Shown: positions 21,983-33,492 of the stretch, piece by piece
How the letters are laid out: each line of letters starts with the position of its first letter
Numbering within the stretch: the first letter of the stretch is position 1
From: Hansfordia pulvinata
Taxonomy: Eukaryota; Ascomycota; Sordariomycetes; Xylariales
Length of the DNA stretch: 64,000 bases
Direction: 5' to 3'
NCBI GenBank assembly: GCA_006538405.1
Contig: BJKQ01000006.1
Span: forward strand, 2,751,001-2,815,000
Notes under the pieces: model-generated
Seen by the model: the letters and a program-made list of their open reading frames with translations, nothing else
What the model was told of the DNA's origin: nothing
The model's database searches: none
Position numbers and translations under genes: made by a program

Positions 21983-23707
21983 GCTGGGCCGCCGCTCGCT
22001 GATCCGGTAAAAGGCATCCCAGAGACGACAGACGATACAACTCCCCCTGGGTAGTAGTGTGCGCAGATCCACACACAAGAAGAGTGAATTCTGTGATTAA
22101 TGTTCTCGATAAGCTTCTGGATTGCAATTGAGATATTGTGCCGCCTGTCTGGGTGGATATTGTGGAGGTGGGGGTGGTGTTGAACGCACGATGGGACATG
22201 CCCATTCTTGGCTACCTGCTTTATAAAAGTTCTTTCTTGAAACCCAAAGCGCACCACACAATCACGCTTAAAGTCAGGGCGGTCCAAGACAGCACGGCGA
22301 AAGGCCCAGAGTGGGAGTCAAAAAGGAAGTGTTGGGGGCGAAGGACTCCTGCCATCAAGTAAGATTACCGGCTCAGGCATGGCGAGCAGGCGCGAATCGT
22401 ATGGCAAAGGATTCAAGGGTGGCCAAGTCTCGCCAATTAACCGATTCGGGTTGTTGCTCGAAAAGCCTCTCCGGAGCTGTTCGGGGGAGGTTTTGGTCCA
22501 CTGAAAAGATCGAGTCACGGGGCCTTCAGGATTCCGCGTCGAGAACGGGAAGTTTGCTCTGCTCGCCGAACATTCAGTGCGCATGAGCATGCATATCCCC
22601 TTGTGAGTTGAAAGCAGCCCCTTTATTAGGGAGACGACCGAGTGTCATCTAGAGCTGCGTGATGCTGCTTGACCGAAATTAGCGAAGCAACACAAGGATC
22701 TCGTCTCGACGGTATTCTTCGTGAGGCGGGCAGTACAATGCAATGGGAAACCTCCAAAAAGACCTTCACCCACATATCTTTCGAGTCCTTCGCAAGCAGA
22801 GCTCAACTTCGCAAGAAGAGCTCAATTTTGGAAAGGACCCGGATCGAGTCGAAGGACGTTGACGGAAACCCCGCTCCATGGACATGCTCATTCCGTGGTC
22901 GATGTATGGTTGCTGCCTGCTTTTGTTGCGATACCACCATGGACTCAACTCATCTTCATGTGGCCCGATGAAGACGCCCGAGGCTTGGAGGACTGGAAGA
23001 GACCCCAACGTCGAACGGGGCTACCACGCGATCCAGCCATCTCGAGCTCTAGGAGCCCTGTGGACCTTGTCTTGCATGGTTCATTAGGTACCTAGTCATG
23101 ATACCAGGTGTTTTTTGATCAGCCTTGTCGACGGAGAATCAAGGCGCTCTGCTGAATGAAGATGAAATGCACTGATATCGCCACGTAGCTGTTCGCGTGT
23201 ATGTGCGTGCGCAAGAGGAAACAGGCGGGTTCGTCGCTGCGGGACTCGCTCACCGTGGCAACGAGAGGCCAAGGCCGAGCAGTCAGGGGCGCATGATGCT
23301 CTGTCGCCTCGACTTATGTTGTGATGCGCCCTTTACTCTGACGAGTGAATGACGGCTGTCTTGGAGAATGTCCAAGGGAAGGTACCTAACTTCAAGAACG
23401 AGGGCCAGCCATACTACAGTTACCTGATGGTGAGGAGTGTGTGATTGAAGACGTTGGAAGGCACTCGCATGGGTTTTCTGGGCTACCGAACGCTCCTTCC
23501 CTCTTTGCTGCCTCTCGCGCCTTCCATTCGGCAGCTATGTAGGTAAGGTACCTACCTACCTTTCTCACCTTACTTCTATTGTACGTACCCAAGTTCAACC
23601 CTCGCTTTTCATATCCGAGTCCATCCCGTCTCTCGTCATCTTCCAACTGCCCGACGCAGCTTTCATGTTCCGCAAACTCGGCAACCCCTCACGAAACCCA
23701 GCCCATC
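21983..23707. other. 1.7-kb intergenic region
   Basis: Divergent promoter space between the HtrL-family gene (-) and the hypothetical gene (+). No supportable ORF. TACCTA-type repeats at 23536-23570 lie about 140-170 bp before the next start codon. Confidence 0.6.
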
Positions 23708-24623
23708 ATGTCCGAGGATCTCATCCATTTCTCAGATGATGAGAGCAGCCCCACAGAGTCGCCGGGGCTTGTCAGGCCACCGCCCGGCTTCGATGGCTAT
23801 CAACTCTATACGTCGCCGCCACTCTCGCAAGGCGGTACCGAAACACACGCCTCCCCTATACGCTCGGACCGTTCACTGAGCGGTATCTACGAAGAGTGCC
23901 GCAAGCGTCAGCTATGGACCCAAGAGCTAAGATCAGCTGAGGGCCGTATCGCAGCCGACTTTTCGGAGCAGTTCTCGGCCCTGCAAGTAGCCCTCGAGAT
24001 GGAGCTGCAGGAGGCCCGGGACGAGCATGATGTCAAGATCAACGCCAGCATTCAAATAGCGGAGAAGTTCTACGAGGAGATAGTGCAAAGCCCCTCTTGG
24101 CGAGATGCTCAGGCAGAATCCCAGCATCTGAGATGGGTGGTAGGTTGATATCGAATCCAAGCCAAACCCGGCGGCAATGCTGACTTACGCATCGCGACAG
24201 TACTCACGAGACGGCAGAACCCCGTCCCCGTCCCCGCCCGCCACTCCCAACACGGAATACACGCAACCTGAGCATCAAGCAAGCGCCGAGGTGGAGGATT
24301 TGGAGCACACTCGCGCCAGAAACAGAAGTCCCAGTCGTGGCACGGCCTTCACATCACATGGACCCGTTAATCAGCCTGTAGCTTCCTCAGCTGGTGGCTC
24401 ACTCGCACTGGCCGTTCCAAATTCTCGTGGTAGGCCACAGAACCACCGAGGTTCCCGGTCAGTACTTAAAGCTCCCCTCATTCTTGAAACTCTCGCTGAC
24501 CAGCTCGTCATTTGCCCTGTACAGCGCGGGATAGTACTAGGAATGATGGAAGCATCGACGACACGAGCATCACGGGAAGAAGACGCTGGTGAGCCGAACG
24601 AAGCGGAACCTGCACGTTTGTGA
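23708..24623 (+). CDS. Hypothetical fungal protein
   Basis: ATG at 23708 (MSEDLIHFSDDESSPTESPG); a longer in-frame start at 23579 would add a Ser-rich segment. Exon 1 runs 23708-24139 and a 61-nt GTAGGT...ACAG intron joins it to 24201. The N-terminal third is acidic and disordered with a PPPGFDGYQ motif. Residues about 60-145 look helical (YEECRKRQLWTQEL to AEKFYEEIVQSPSWRDAQ) and could form a coiled coil. The C-terminal part is Ser/Pro-rich. If the GTCAGT...TACAG segment 24458-24524 is spliced, with its CTGAC branch site, the protein ends at 24534 (232 aa); otherwise it runs to 24623 (284 aa). I do not recognise the family. Confidence 0.6.
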
Positions 24624-26534
24624 AAAGCATGAGAGGCCAGCGGGCCTTCGCGCTCAGTGGAAGTTGTCAGGAAGCTGCAGATGAGAGACAGTGGGGATCA
24701 CATGCAAGTATGCTCGAAACCGTAGCGGAATAGAGGCGGCAGCCTTGCATGTCAGCAATAGAGAACAAGTCAGAGACATAAAACAGTCATGAATGTGCAA
24801 GTTGTCGTCGACTAAGTCGGCGACGTGGCCAAGGTCAACACTAAAGGGTGAAGAAGGAAGAATAGGGAGGACCAGCCAGCCACACCTGGCTGTGGTAAGC
24901 GAGGGCCCCTGCTGATTATACGCCGTTTGACAAGGACCTGGCAAAGCGTTTCCGATCCGAAGGTGCGCCCGAGTGGAGGGTTTTGGTTGGCATTGCGTGG
25001 TCTGCCCCTCTTGTTCGCAGGGCCAGCTGAGACACGGAGATCGACGCAGTGACGATGATTAGGTACTCGCTCAACCGCATGCGAAGGCGTGGATGGACAG
25101 GCTGACCGCGGTCCGGTAGGCGCCAAGGTACGAGTACATGTACATTAGATAGATGCGGCGAGGCTCGAGACACACTCCAGTCGTATCCTACCTACAAACA
25201 CATGGTGGCTGCTCGCATATGCCATGACTGCAGGTGGTCATTTGCGCGAGGACTGGCACATGTACGGGTACTTACTTGACCCCTGATTGGGCCCGGCCTG
25301 AAATAGACGCGTCTGATTGGTGCCAGTGCCAGAAGAAATTGCAGGGAAAAGCGGGTGTACGGAGCAGGCATTTTCCCCCATTCCATCCCGGCCGGGATAT
25401 CGATATCGCCAGCGACCTGCGAGTGACCGCGACCGCCGCATGAAGCCAGCCGTGTACTCGTAATAAGATATTCCCGGAAGAGCGTGGCGGCGCGGCGCAT
25501 GTACCAACAGCCAATTTTTTGTTTTCCTGTTTGCATCCAACCTGTCCCACGTCCTGTCGTTTTCCTTCTGCCTTTGCGTGTATCATATCCCTCTCATCAT
25601 TCCACCCAACCAGTCCGTCGTCCAATGGCGCCGACTCTGACACGACGACTCTGCGCCGGCCGGGCGAGCGGCGGCGCGTCCCCAGAGGGGCTCCTGCAGC
25701 AGCAGCAGCAACAACAGCGGCAGGCCACATGGCTGCGCTCGCCGGCGTTTGTGCCTGTGCAAACGCGGCACGTGTCGGGCGGGCGGGCAGTTAGAGCAGC
25801 TGCAGTGGCCGGAGTCGCCGCGCAGGGGAGGGTGGACAGCAGACAGACGCCGAACCGGCGTCTGCAGACTGCATGTTTGCCCTGGGCCACCGCCACCGCG
25901 GCCACACGCATTGACAGCGACAGCCGCTTGCAGTTGCAGTGGGCTACCGCTAGCAGGACACTGGCTACCGCGGCTATCGACACCGGGGCCGCCGTGGCTG
26001 CCCCTCCCCTCCTCCTGCTCCTCCAGCTTCCGCCTCCCGCCGCAGCCTCTCCCCCGCCAGACCCAGCTCGACTACTCTCCCCTCCGCTCCTGGCCATCGG
26101 GCGTATACCACCGCTGCCAGAACTTTCAAAGCCCCAGGTACGTAAGCTCCCCCGCCGACTGCGGCAGGACACCCACCCACTGCGGCGGGACACCCACCCA
26201 ATGCCAGCAGCACTCCATGTACCGCATACCCGCTCCGGCATCCCCCCTTCGCCCGAGCCTCGCCGCCCCGCGAGGTACCCCTTACCCCTCCAACCCTCCC
26301 CGCCATCCATCCATACATTCATCCATGGAAGGTAGCACATACCGCATACATTAGGTAGTAGCTTGTACCTCGACTGACCCCGACTGCTGCTCCTCCAGCG
26401 CCCAGTCCTGTTTCCTCTTCTCCTCCCGCCCGCCCCTCGACTTCCTCCCTCTCCATCACCACCCCCCAAAATCCTCCACCACGGCTGCCAAAATCGCACA
26501 GCTGGCTCGTCATCTCTCGAGCCCCGCCACCACC
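24624..26534. other. 1.9-kb region before the pyrophosphatase gene
   Basis: The left kilobase shows no gene and carries two TACGAGTA-type motifs (25129-25136, 25455-25462) and the palindrome GATATCGATATC at 25396-25407. The right part, from about 25625, is the leader of the pyrophosphatase gene and may contain an alternative first exon, listed separately. Confidence 0.5.
25625..26137 (+). CDS. Possible alternative first exon encoding a mitochondrial-type presequence
   Basis: From the ATG at 25625 an open frame starts MAPTLTRRLCAGRASGG, is rich in Arg, Ala and Ser, and includes a CAG-encoded Gln run. Near 26040-26137 a second frame reads SRRSLSPARPSS and RAYTTAARTFKAP, again presequence-like. 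The offset equals one missing base, as in the other frameshifts here. The segment ends at a strong donor, CAG|GTACGTAAG (26138). DNA just before the pyrophosphatase ATG is open in frame ([15 protein letters not shown]), so a spliced, N-terminally extended mitochondrial isoform is conceivable. The acceptor cannot be fixed by eye. It may instead be a 5' untranslated exon or a separate small gene. Confidence 0.3.
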
Positions 26535-27650
26535 ATGTCTTCCAACTTTGGCGTCCGCAAGGTCGCTGCCCCCAACACCCTCGACCACCGCGTCTACATT
26601 GAGAAGGACGGCGTCCCCATCTCCCCCTTCCACGATGTGCCCCTCTACGCCAACCAGGAGCAGACCATCCTCAACATGGTAGTCGAGATCCCCCGCTGGA
26701 CCAACGCCAAGCTCGAGGTACGCTCCCTTTCCCATCTCTGACGATGCCCTGCAGTTCAGGTTGTAAGACGCAACCACGGCTCGGCCTGGCTAACCCACCC
26801 CTTCTGTCTCTATAGATCTCCAAGGACGAGCTCCTCAACCCCATCAAGCAGGACATCAAGAAGGGCAAGCTCCGCTACGTCCGCAACTGCTTCCCCCACA
26901 AGGGCTACCTGTGGAACTACGGTGCCTTCCCCCAGGTATGCTCAAACAGTCCATATAAACTCTCTTACCACCGCCTGCCTGCCTGCCCGCCCGCTAACGC
27001 TACGTCGTCCAGACCTGGGAGGACCCCAACTCGATCCACCCCGAGACCAAGGCCAAGGGTGACAACGACCCGCTTGACGTCTGCGAGATTGGCGAGCTGG
27101 TCGGCTACTGCGGCCAGATCAAGCAGGTCAAGGTTCTTGGCGTCATGGCCCTGCTCGACGAGGAGGAGACCGACTGGAAGGTCATTGTCGTCGATGTCAA
27201 CGACCCTCTGGCCTCCAAGCTCAACGACGTCGAGGACGTCGAGCGCCACCTGCCCGGCCTCCTGCGTGCCACCAACGAGTGGTTCCGCATCTACAAGATC
27301 CCCGACGGAAAGCCCGAGAACCAGTTCGCCTTCACCGGCGAGTGCAAGAACCGCGACTACGCCATGGACGTTGTCCGCGAGTGCGCCGAGGCCTGGGAGA
27401 AGCTCATCACCGGCAAGACCCAGCCCGGTAACATCTCGACGTGAGTGGTCCTTGTCCTCCGCCAATTGACGGCTTGCGACCAGCTAGCTAATACTGACTA
27501 CCCGCGCAGCACCAACCTGATGAACCAGCACTCCCCAGCCGCGTCAGCCCCGACCAGCTGCCTCCTCTGCCCGCCAACGAGGAGAAGGCCCCCGAGAAGA
27601 TCGACGCGTCCATTGACAAGTGGTTCTTCATCAGCGGCGCCGCCGCTTAA
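26535..27650 (+). CDS. IPP1: Inorganic pyrophosphatase, with one apparent frameshift in the last exon
   Basis: Exons are 26535-26717, 26816-26935, 27013-27440 and 27510-27650, giving 290 aa. The enzyme hydrolyses PPi to two phosphates in the cytosol and drives biosynthetic reactions. The family I soluble PPase signature is intact ([12 protein letters not shown]). Other conserved blocks are [35 protein letters not shown] and [19 protein letters not shown]. The introns are 98, 77 and 69 nt. In exon 4 the frame of [11 protein letters not shown] must move to that of [19 protein letters not shown], ending WFFISGAAA, by adding one base at the CCCC at 27533-27536. Without it the protein loses its conserved C-terminus and reads on to 27753. 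In an essential single-copy gene an assembly error is the best explanation. A possible mitochondrial isoform start is listed separately. Confidence 0.93.
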
Positions 27651-27916
27651 GCTTGAACAAAGGGTTTGGGTAGAGGAAAAGCTGCTCTGGGTCACCAAAT
27701 CAAGACGGAATCTCGAGGAACAAAAGTTGGGAACCGTATTCATGGATTTGTAGATAGACAGTGCTCGAATACAACACCCCGAAAGGGCTTGAGAACAAGG
27801 TACACATATGGTACAATGGCGCAGACCGTAGCCGTGTGAAGCCCAAAGATCAAATAGCCCCAAACGCCGGCCGATGCTGAGAGGTTTGTATGTAAGTGTG
27901 GTTGGGATGTGGGCGA

Positions 27917-28289
27917 TCAGTCGTTGAGGTCTGCCTGCTTCTGGAGCGCGCGGGAATGCCTGTCAACCTCTTCCACCATGCCCTTGATGCCCAGCTTGTC
28001 GCCGTCGAGAAGCATCTCCTTTCCGTCCTCTGTGACGGGGGGGCGCGGGTTAGCAGGTGTAGAAACCCGGGAAACGCATGTATAATTGATACAAAATAAA
28101 GGCACGCACTGAATTTGATGGAGAGAGAGCCCGACGTTTCGGAGGTGCGCGGAGCAGGGTGGTGTTGATCTTCATGCCCTGGGACCGGGCGCTCGGGGGC
28201 AGCAGGGCGAGGAAGAGGCGCGTCGAGCGGGCGCGGGCCGAGAAGGGGTTGAACTTGGTGTTCACCTCGGTGATGAATCGCGTTATCAT
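27917..28289 (-). CDS. MRPL44: Mitochondrial large-subunit ribosomal protein mL53 (MRPL44), with one apparent frameshift
   Basis: Exons 28289-28110 and 28029-27917, separated by an 80-nt intron with a GTGCGT donor, encode about 97 aa once one base is added. The start MITRFITEVNTKFNPFSARA and the end KGMVEEVDRHSRALQKQADL match the fungal mL53 family over its whole short length. The product is a component of the mitoribosomal 54S subunit. The frame of GMKINTTLL must shift by one base, near the CC on the coding strand at plus 28151-28152, to continue as RTSETSGSLSIKF and join KDGKEMLLDGDKLG. The gene is convergent with the pyrophosphatase gene (266-bp spacer) and divergent from SEC20. Confidence 0.88.
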
Positions 28290-29037
28290 GGTGGGCGTGT
28301 GTGTTGGTGTCTGATCTGGAGCGTCGTGGGAAGGTGGGATGACGGGTCGTTTCTGCTGCGGTCGTGGTCGGCGTGTGTGTGATTTGAGGCCGGAGAGGAT
28401 TTCTGACGGGTGCCCAAGCTGGTCGCGCGGGTAGGGGGCGTGGCTGGAGCTCGTACCTGGTCGTCGGAAGTACTTGCGAGTATGTATTTTTGGTAAGCCC
28501 TTGCACGTATGAACAGCCTCCAAGGCTCAATTAGGACTTTACCATCTCGTACCTAGAACAAATGGAAGCTGGTCAACGAGACTGGACTGGACCCTTAAGG
28601 TACATACGACATCAGTATGTGGATTTATGCACTCTCAGAGGACTGGGGGTTATGCATGCATAACCCAATCGGAATACGCTGCATTAATCTGCTGGTGTTG
28701 AGGTCTCCCGCTGCATGTGGTGCAAGGGTGCACTGATTGAATTAAGGCAACGTCACTCGAATCCGTAGCTTGATCTATCCCGGCTGGCCATCACGGCGCC
28801 CTACGTCGACGGCACCTGCTTGGCCAACATTTGTGGCATGAAGCTACCACGACCTATCAGGCCCCTTCAACAACACCTGGAACCTGACGCTTCTCTATCC
28901 TCTCGTTAATTCTAGCGCAGCAGCCCTTCCCCGGCGACAACCGAGTACGATCGGCCTCTACGCCACCTAAAACACGACGACGCGACACGCCCAAACCCTC
29001 CTCCCCCCCTCCGTTTCCCTGGACCCAGCTCGGCACC
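28290..29037. promoter_or_regulatory. Shared promoter region of mL53 (-) and SEC20 (+)
   Basis: This 748-bp gap separates the two start codons and must hold both promoters. No ORF or repeat of note is seen; a direct ATGCATGCATAA-like patch lies near 28651. Confidence 0.5.
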
Positions 29038-30436
29038 ATGTCGGCAGACAGGCCGCCCGGCGAGCGCTTCTCGGAGCTCCACGACCGCCTGAGCGTCCTG
29101 CAGGACGCCACGAACCAGCTGGGGGCCCTGATCGACCGCCTCGCCAACTTCGACTTCCAGCCGGGCTCCGTGCCCCTCGGCGCCCCCGCCGACGACAACG
29201 TGGGCTCCGAGCTGAGCTCCGAGATCAACCAGATCCTGCGCGAGCAGGAGGAGGAGCTCGAGCTTCTCCTCGAGGAGATCATCGACGTCGGCCCGCGCAA
29301 GAACAACACCACCACCCAGACCCACGACAGGGACCGGCTCCAGGCCGGCGCCGACCGTCTCGGCGATGATCTCCAGCGGTAAGCCGGGTCACTTCACAAC
29401 CCATTACCCCTCCCCCCCGGCTTGTTCTCCCTTTCCGGGCCGTGTATGCATGCTCGCTGCTTACTGACGGTCCTCATCAAGGTGCCGTACCTACTTCCGC
29501 AAGGCTCAGGTATCGGCGAAGCGCAAACTCGAGGTCGCGCAGCGCCGAGAGCGGCAGCTCCTCTACGCCTCCTTCTCCAAACCCCGCTCGGGCGCGTCGT
29601 CCCCGGCGGCGCCCTCGACAGCAGAAGCCCCCGAGCAGCCGGGATCCCAGCAGCCTCAGCTCCGCCTCAAGCACAAGCGGAGGGGCGGCGCGCCGTCCAA
29701 GGAGGACCAGATGGTGAGCGCCAGCAACGACGTGACGCAGTCCCTGCGGCAGACCTACGACATGATGGCCTCGGAGCTGTCCCGGAGCGAGTTCGCCAAC
29801 AGGACCCTGCGGGAGTCCACGCGGGCCCTGGCCGACCTGTCCGAGACGTACTCGGGCCTCGACTCGATGCTCACCACCTCCCGCGACCTCCTGGGCACCC
29901 TGTTCAAGAGCCAGAAGACCGACACCTGGTACCTCGAGACGTCCTTCTTCGTTCTGGCCGCCACCATCCTGTGGCTCATCTTCCGCCGCTGGCTCTACGG
30001 GCCCATGTGGTGGCTCGTGTGGCTGCCCCTCAAGATGCTGTTCCGCGCCGGCGGCTTCTTCCTCGCGACCTCCGCCGTGTCCAGCGGGCAGCAGCAGCAG
30101 CCGGAGCACAGCGGCGGCGGCCCGGACGCCGTGCCGCATCCCGGCTCCCAGCAGGCGCAGATGAACAACGAGGGCGCCCCGACGGCGCAGGTCGGGGGCC
30201 GGGGGGCAGGCCAGGCCCGCAAGGGGGGCGCAGACCCGGACGGAGATTCCCTGGCGGACAAGGTCGGCAGGATGGTCGACGAGTCGGCAGAGGCGCAGCC
30301 GGGCGACGACGGCAAGACGACGCTGTGGGAGCGCGCGGAGCAGGACGGGCCCCCGAACCCCAAGAAGAGGGCGATGGACCACTCCGAGTCCGGGCCCGCC
30401 GCCGCCGCCGGGGAGCGGCCACGGGACGAGTTATAA
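29038..30436 (+). CDS. SEC20: Sec20 Golgi-to-ER SNARE with C-terminal RDEL
   Basis: Exons 29038-29378 and 29482-30436 (103-nt intron) encode 431 aa. The N-terminal region is helical (FSELHDRLSVLQDATNQLG, then an acidic EEELELLLEE stretch). A SNARE-like helix covers about residues 192-260 (VTQSLRQTYDMMASELSRSE to TTSRDLLGTLFKSQK), followed by a membrane segment near 267-285 (SFFVLAATILWLIFRRW). A long Gly/Pro/Gln-rich tail of about 130 residues ends in RDEL. Yeast Sec20 is a Q-SNARE with Ufe1, Use1 and Sec22 that acts in COPI vesicle fusion at the ER, and it also carries an HDEL-type ER retrieval signal. The topology and the retrieval tetrapeptide argue for Sec20 over other SNAREs. The tail is longer than in yeast. 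No frameshift. Confidence 0.85.
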
Positions 30437-31013
30437 AGAGGCACACCTGAAATTAGAAAAGATATTCATTCCGCGGTTGCACGGTGTCCAGTCTGTATTC
30501 GCAAAGGCTCGCCGATCGGGCGCCCTGCTAAGTGAATGACATTTGGCTTTGGCCGGGGACGACAAAGAGGCCCAGCCAGTCTGAGTCTTGCATCTTTGAG
30601 CCGTCGTCGGTCATCGCCACCCGCTCACTGAGAAGTAGAGGTCTCACATGCAGCCCCAACACGTGCAATGTGCAAGGTATTCCACAAACGGAGATACCCA
30701 ATTCAAGTCCGAAATCGAATTGGCAAACATAAACATTCGCGTACTATCCAACTTGTCCCGACGCCATGAAAAAAAAAAAAAAGATAAACCCGTCCTACAT
30801 GCTGTGGGGTATGAAGCCGACACCCGAATCCAACCCGGCGCCGGAATAATGAAGCAACGATAGATATGTTCGCACCGCCCAGCTTGCTCAGGCACCATCC
30901 CCCCTTTCCTCCCATTCTCCACTTTTCTTCCCAGCGGTAGCGAGTAGTAGTCCCTCTCGACAGACCACTTTCCATCTCTCTTTTTCCCTACCACGCACAC
31001 AAACATGCCTTCC
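30437..31013. other. Convergent spacer between SEC20 and the HMG-box gene
   Basis: About 580 bp, with an A run near 30767-30781 and CT-rich DNA near 30890-30990. No gene is seen; presumably both 3' untranslated regions. Confidence 0.55.
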
Positions 31014-33492
31014 TTAGGTAGATACTGCCTCCTCAAACGGGTGACTCTGTGTCTCAAGCAAGTCGTCCCCGTCCCCGTCCAGATTCCCGATCGACTGTGT
31101 CTCCCACGACTCCTGCTGCACCCCAATGCCACCCTTCGCCGCGCCGTCGTCCTCGTCTTCGTCGTGCCCCAACGGCGCCTCCAATAGCAGAGGCGCCTGG
31201 TCGCCAAAAAGCGCCTCAACATCGGCGTCTCCGCTGTCGTACGGTGTCGCCCCTGCAAGCTCGCTAAAGTCGAGGTCTAGACCCAGACCTATGCCCAAGC
31301 CAACAGCTCCGCCGGCTCCACTGCCGCCATTGTTATCTTCATCGCTGCTGCTTCTACTGCTTTGGTGATGTTTGACGCTAATCTCTTCCAGCGCTGGGTC
31401 AACGACTAGGCCGTACTGCTGCTGCTGTGTGGTGGAAGGCGGATGAGGCATGGCGAGAGGCAGGTCCTGCTGCTGCTTCTGCTGAGGGATAGGGGTCTGA
31501 GAACGAGAAGTCGGCGGCGGTGTGGCTGACGCGCTCACGCTTCTGGGGAGAACGTGGCGGTGCGTCGTTGCGGGTGTCGGGTACTGTTGTGCCTGCGTCT
31601 GCTGTTCTGGAGGTGGAGGGGCGAAGATATGCGGCCGTGCCTGCTGGTGATGATGGTGGTGGTGATAACCAGGCTGGAGTTGCGGTAGGTGGCTGGCCGG
31701 CGAGGGGTTGCTTGGAAACGGCGAGGGCGATGGGCCTGTTTGGGAGTGGTAGTAGATGCCATTGGTGTTGGAATTGGCATCGTTGCTGGTGGTGTATGGC
31801 GGTGCGTACATCGGTAGGAGTTGCTGTTGCTGTTGCTGCTGCTGCTGGGTCCCAAATCGCTGCCCTCGTAGTACAGCTGTGACTGTTGAGGGTAATGGCT
31901 CTGGGTCTGCGCAAAGTTGGCCCCATATGGCGCCGGCCTCGGCTTGACGCCGGGCGTCGGCGTCGGCATCGTTGACATGCCGAGCTGCTGCTGCTGGTGG
32001 TATGCTGTGTAGTAAGGGGTACTGCTGCTACTGCTGCTGTTGCTCGGGTTCTGTACCGGGTAGTGGGACATGACGGCCTGCTGCGGCGGCGGCGTCGACC
32101 GGTGATATTGCTGTGCCTGGTGCAGCTGGTGCAGCTGGGAGGGATAAGCCATGCCGACGCCCGAGTAGCCGGCGACGCCGCCCCCGTACATATTCGGTGT
32201 CAGGTAGTCGGCAGCGGCGGCGGAAGGGCCTGAGCTGTAATCGTAGGCACCGCTAGCGCGGCTGGAGGCGTGGGGAATAGGGGCAGAGACAGGAGCTGGG
32301 GCAGCATCCCAGGTGCAGCCCTCGATGTCTGAGGCATCGTCGTCGCTATCGCGGTTGACGCGAGAGGCGGCAGAGTCAGCCCTCGTTGTTGTCCCAGCCG
32401 AACTGCCGCGCCCCCCTTCAGTCTTCGTCTTCTTAGCCTTTGACGGCTCGAACTTGTATTCTGGAAACGCATTCTGGTGGTTCATGCGCTCGGTTACGGC
32501 CCATTCCGCGAATTTCGCTTTCACCTTCTCGCTTTCCGATCTCCATCCAGCCCCGCACACCACACTGATGACTTGGTTGTTGTGGTGCCGGCGCCACCAT
32601 TTGACCCGGTACTGGTACGCCTTGCGGTACAGCATGAAGGCGTTCAAGGGCCGCTTGATGCCCGGCTTGCGCGACTGGGCTTTCTCGAGCTGACGCACCT
32701 CTAGACCGCGGTTCACAAATGCTTCAATATCGGCATCGGTCACCTCGGTGATGCCTTCCAAAATCTCGGACAGGGGGCGGTCCAGCACAAGCTCGGCCTC
32801 GGTGTCGACTGCTAAGGATTTCGACTTTGAATCGCCAGCCTGTGCGCGCTTCGTGCCCCGCTGCTTCTGTTTCGTCGCTGACGTCTTCGTTGTCGTTGTG
32901 TCGGCTGGGGGAGAGGGTACTGTCGTCACCGTCGCCGCTGCTGGGGCCGGACTACACGCCCGCTTCGCGTTGTCATCGTTCCGGCTGGAGGCACGGTCGT
33001 CGCCTCGTGCGGCGGTGGTGAAGCTGCCGGAGTGCTGTAGGCATGGCGATACGTCTCCTGTTGTGGTTGTTGCTGCGGTTGGGGTTTTGTCAGTGCGTGA
33101 AGTCCATGGCCATGGTACTGAAGGGGAGCGTAATGACAATGAATAGAGAGCCTCAAATAGCTTACCGAGGACATGTAACCGGGCGTGCTAGATTCCGGCA
33201 AGTCTGGGTACGCGCTCTGGAGCTGCGGCTCCATGACGTTGATGTGGTAGGGCGACGATGAGACATCAAAGGGGTTTGTGGCCAGATCGTAGTCGCCAGC
33301 GGACATGCCGTAGGGCGATGCCCCTCTGTGGTCCCATTCGGAGGAGTCGTGAGCGTGTGGTAGCTGCAGTGGCTGCTGGTCGCCATAGTACCCGTTGTTA
33401 TGCTCCATCAGCTCCCGAAAGCCGTCGTCCAGATCGCCGAAGCCGCCATTGACGGCGGCGCCGTGGTGTTCGTGGCGTGGTAGTACGCCCAT
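31014..33492 (-). CDS. HMG-box transcription factor of the Ste11/FMF-1 type, with two apparent frameshifts
   Basis: Exons 33492-33166 and 33117-31014 (48-nt intron, GTAAGC...TTCAG) encode about 810 aa if two bases are added. The start is MGVLPRHEHHG. A MATA-type HMG box spans about residues 260-335 (DNA 32441-32668): KRPLNAFMLYRKAYQYR, NNQVISVVCGAGW, AEWAVTERMNHQNAFPEYKF. The rest is Ser/Gln/Pro-rich, with a His run, poly-Gln and an acidic C-terminus (LLEAPLGHDEDEDDG). The box and layout resemble S. pombe Ste11 and Neurospora FMF-1, regulators of mating and sexual development; it is not the mating-type gene itself by context. Frame breaks fall at CCCC (coding strand; plus 32943-32946), between TTRSGRVVRP and AAATVTTVPSPP, and near plus 31847-31853, after YYEGSDLG and before a poly-Gln run. 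Exon 2 is 2104 nt, exactly two short of a whole frame. Confidence 0.8.

Noticed and set aside
29422..30450. 342-codon plus-strand frame overlapping SEC20
   Set aside because: It is the Arg/Pro/Ala-rich alternative frame of the SEC20 second exon; the SEC20 frame has the SNARE helix, membrane segment and RDEL.
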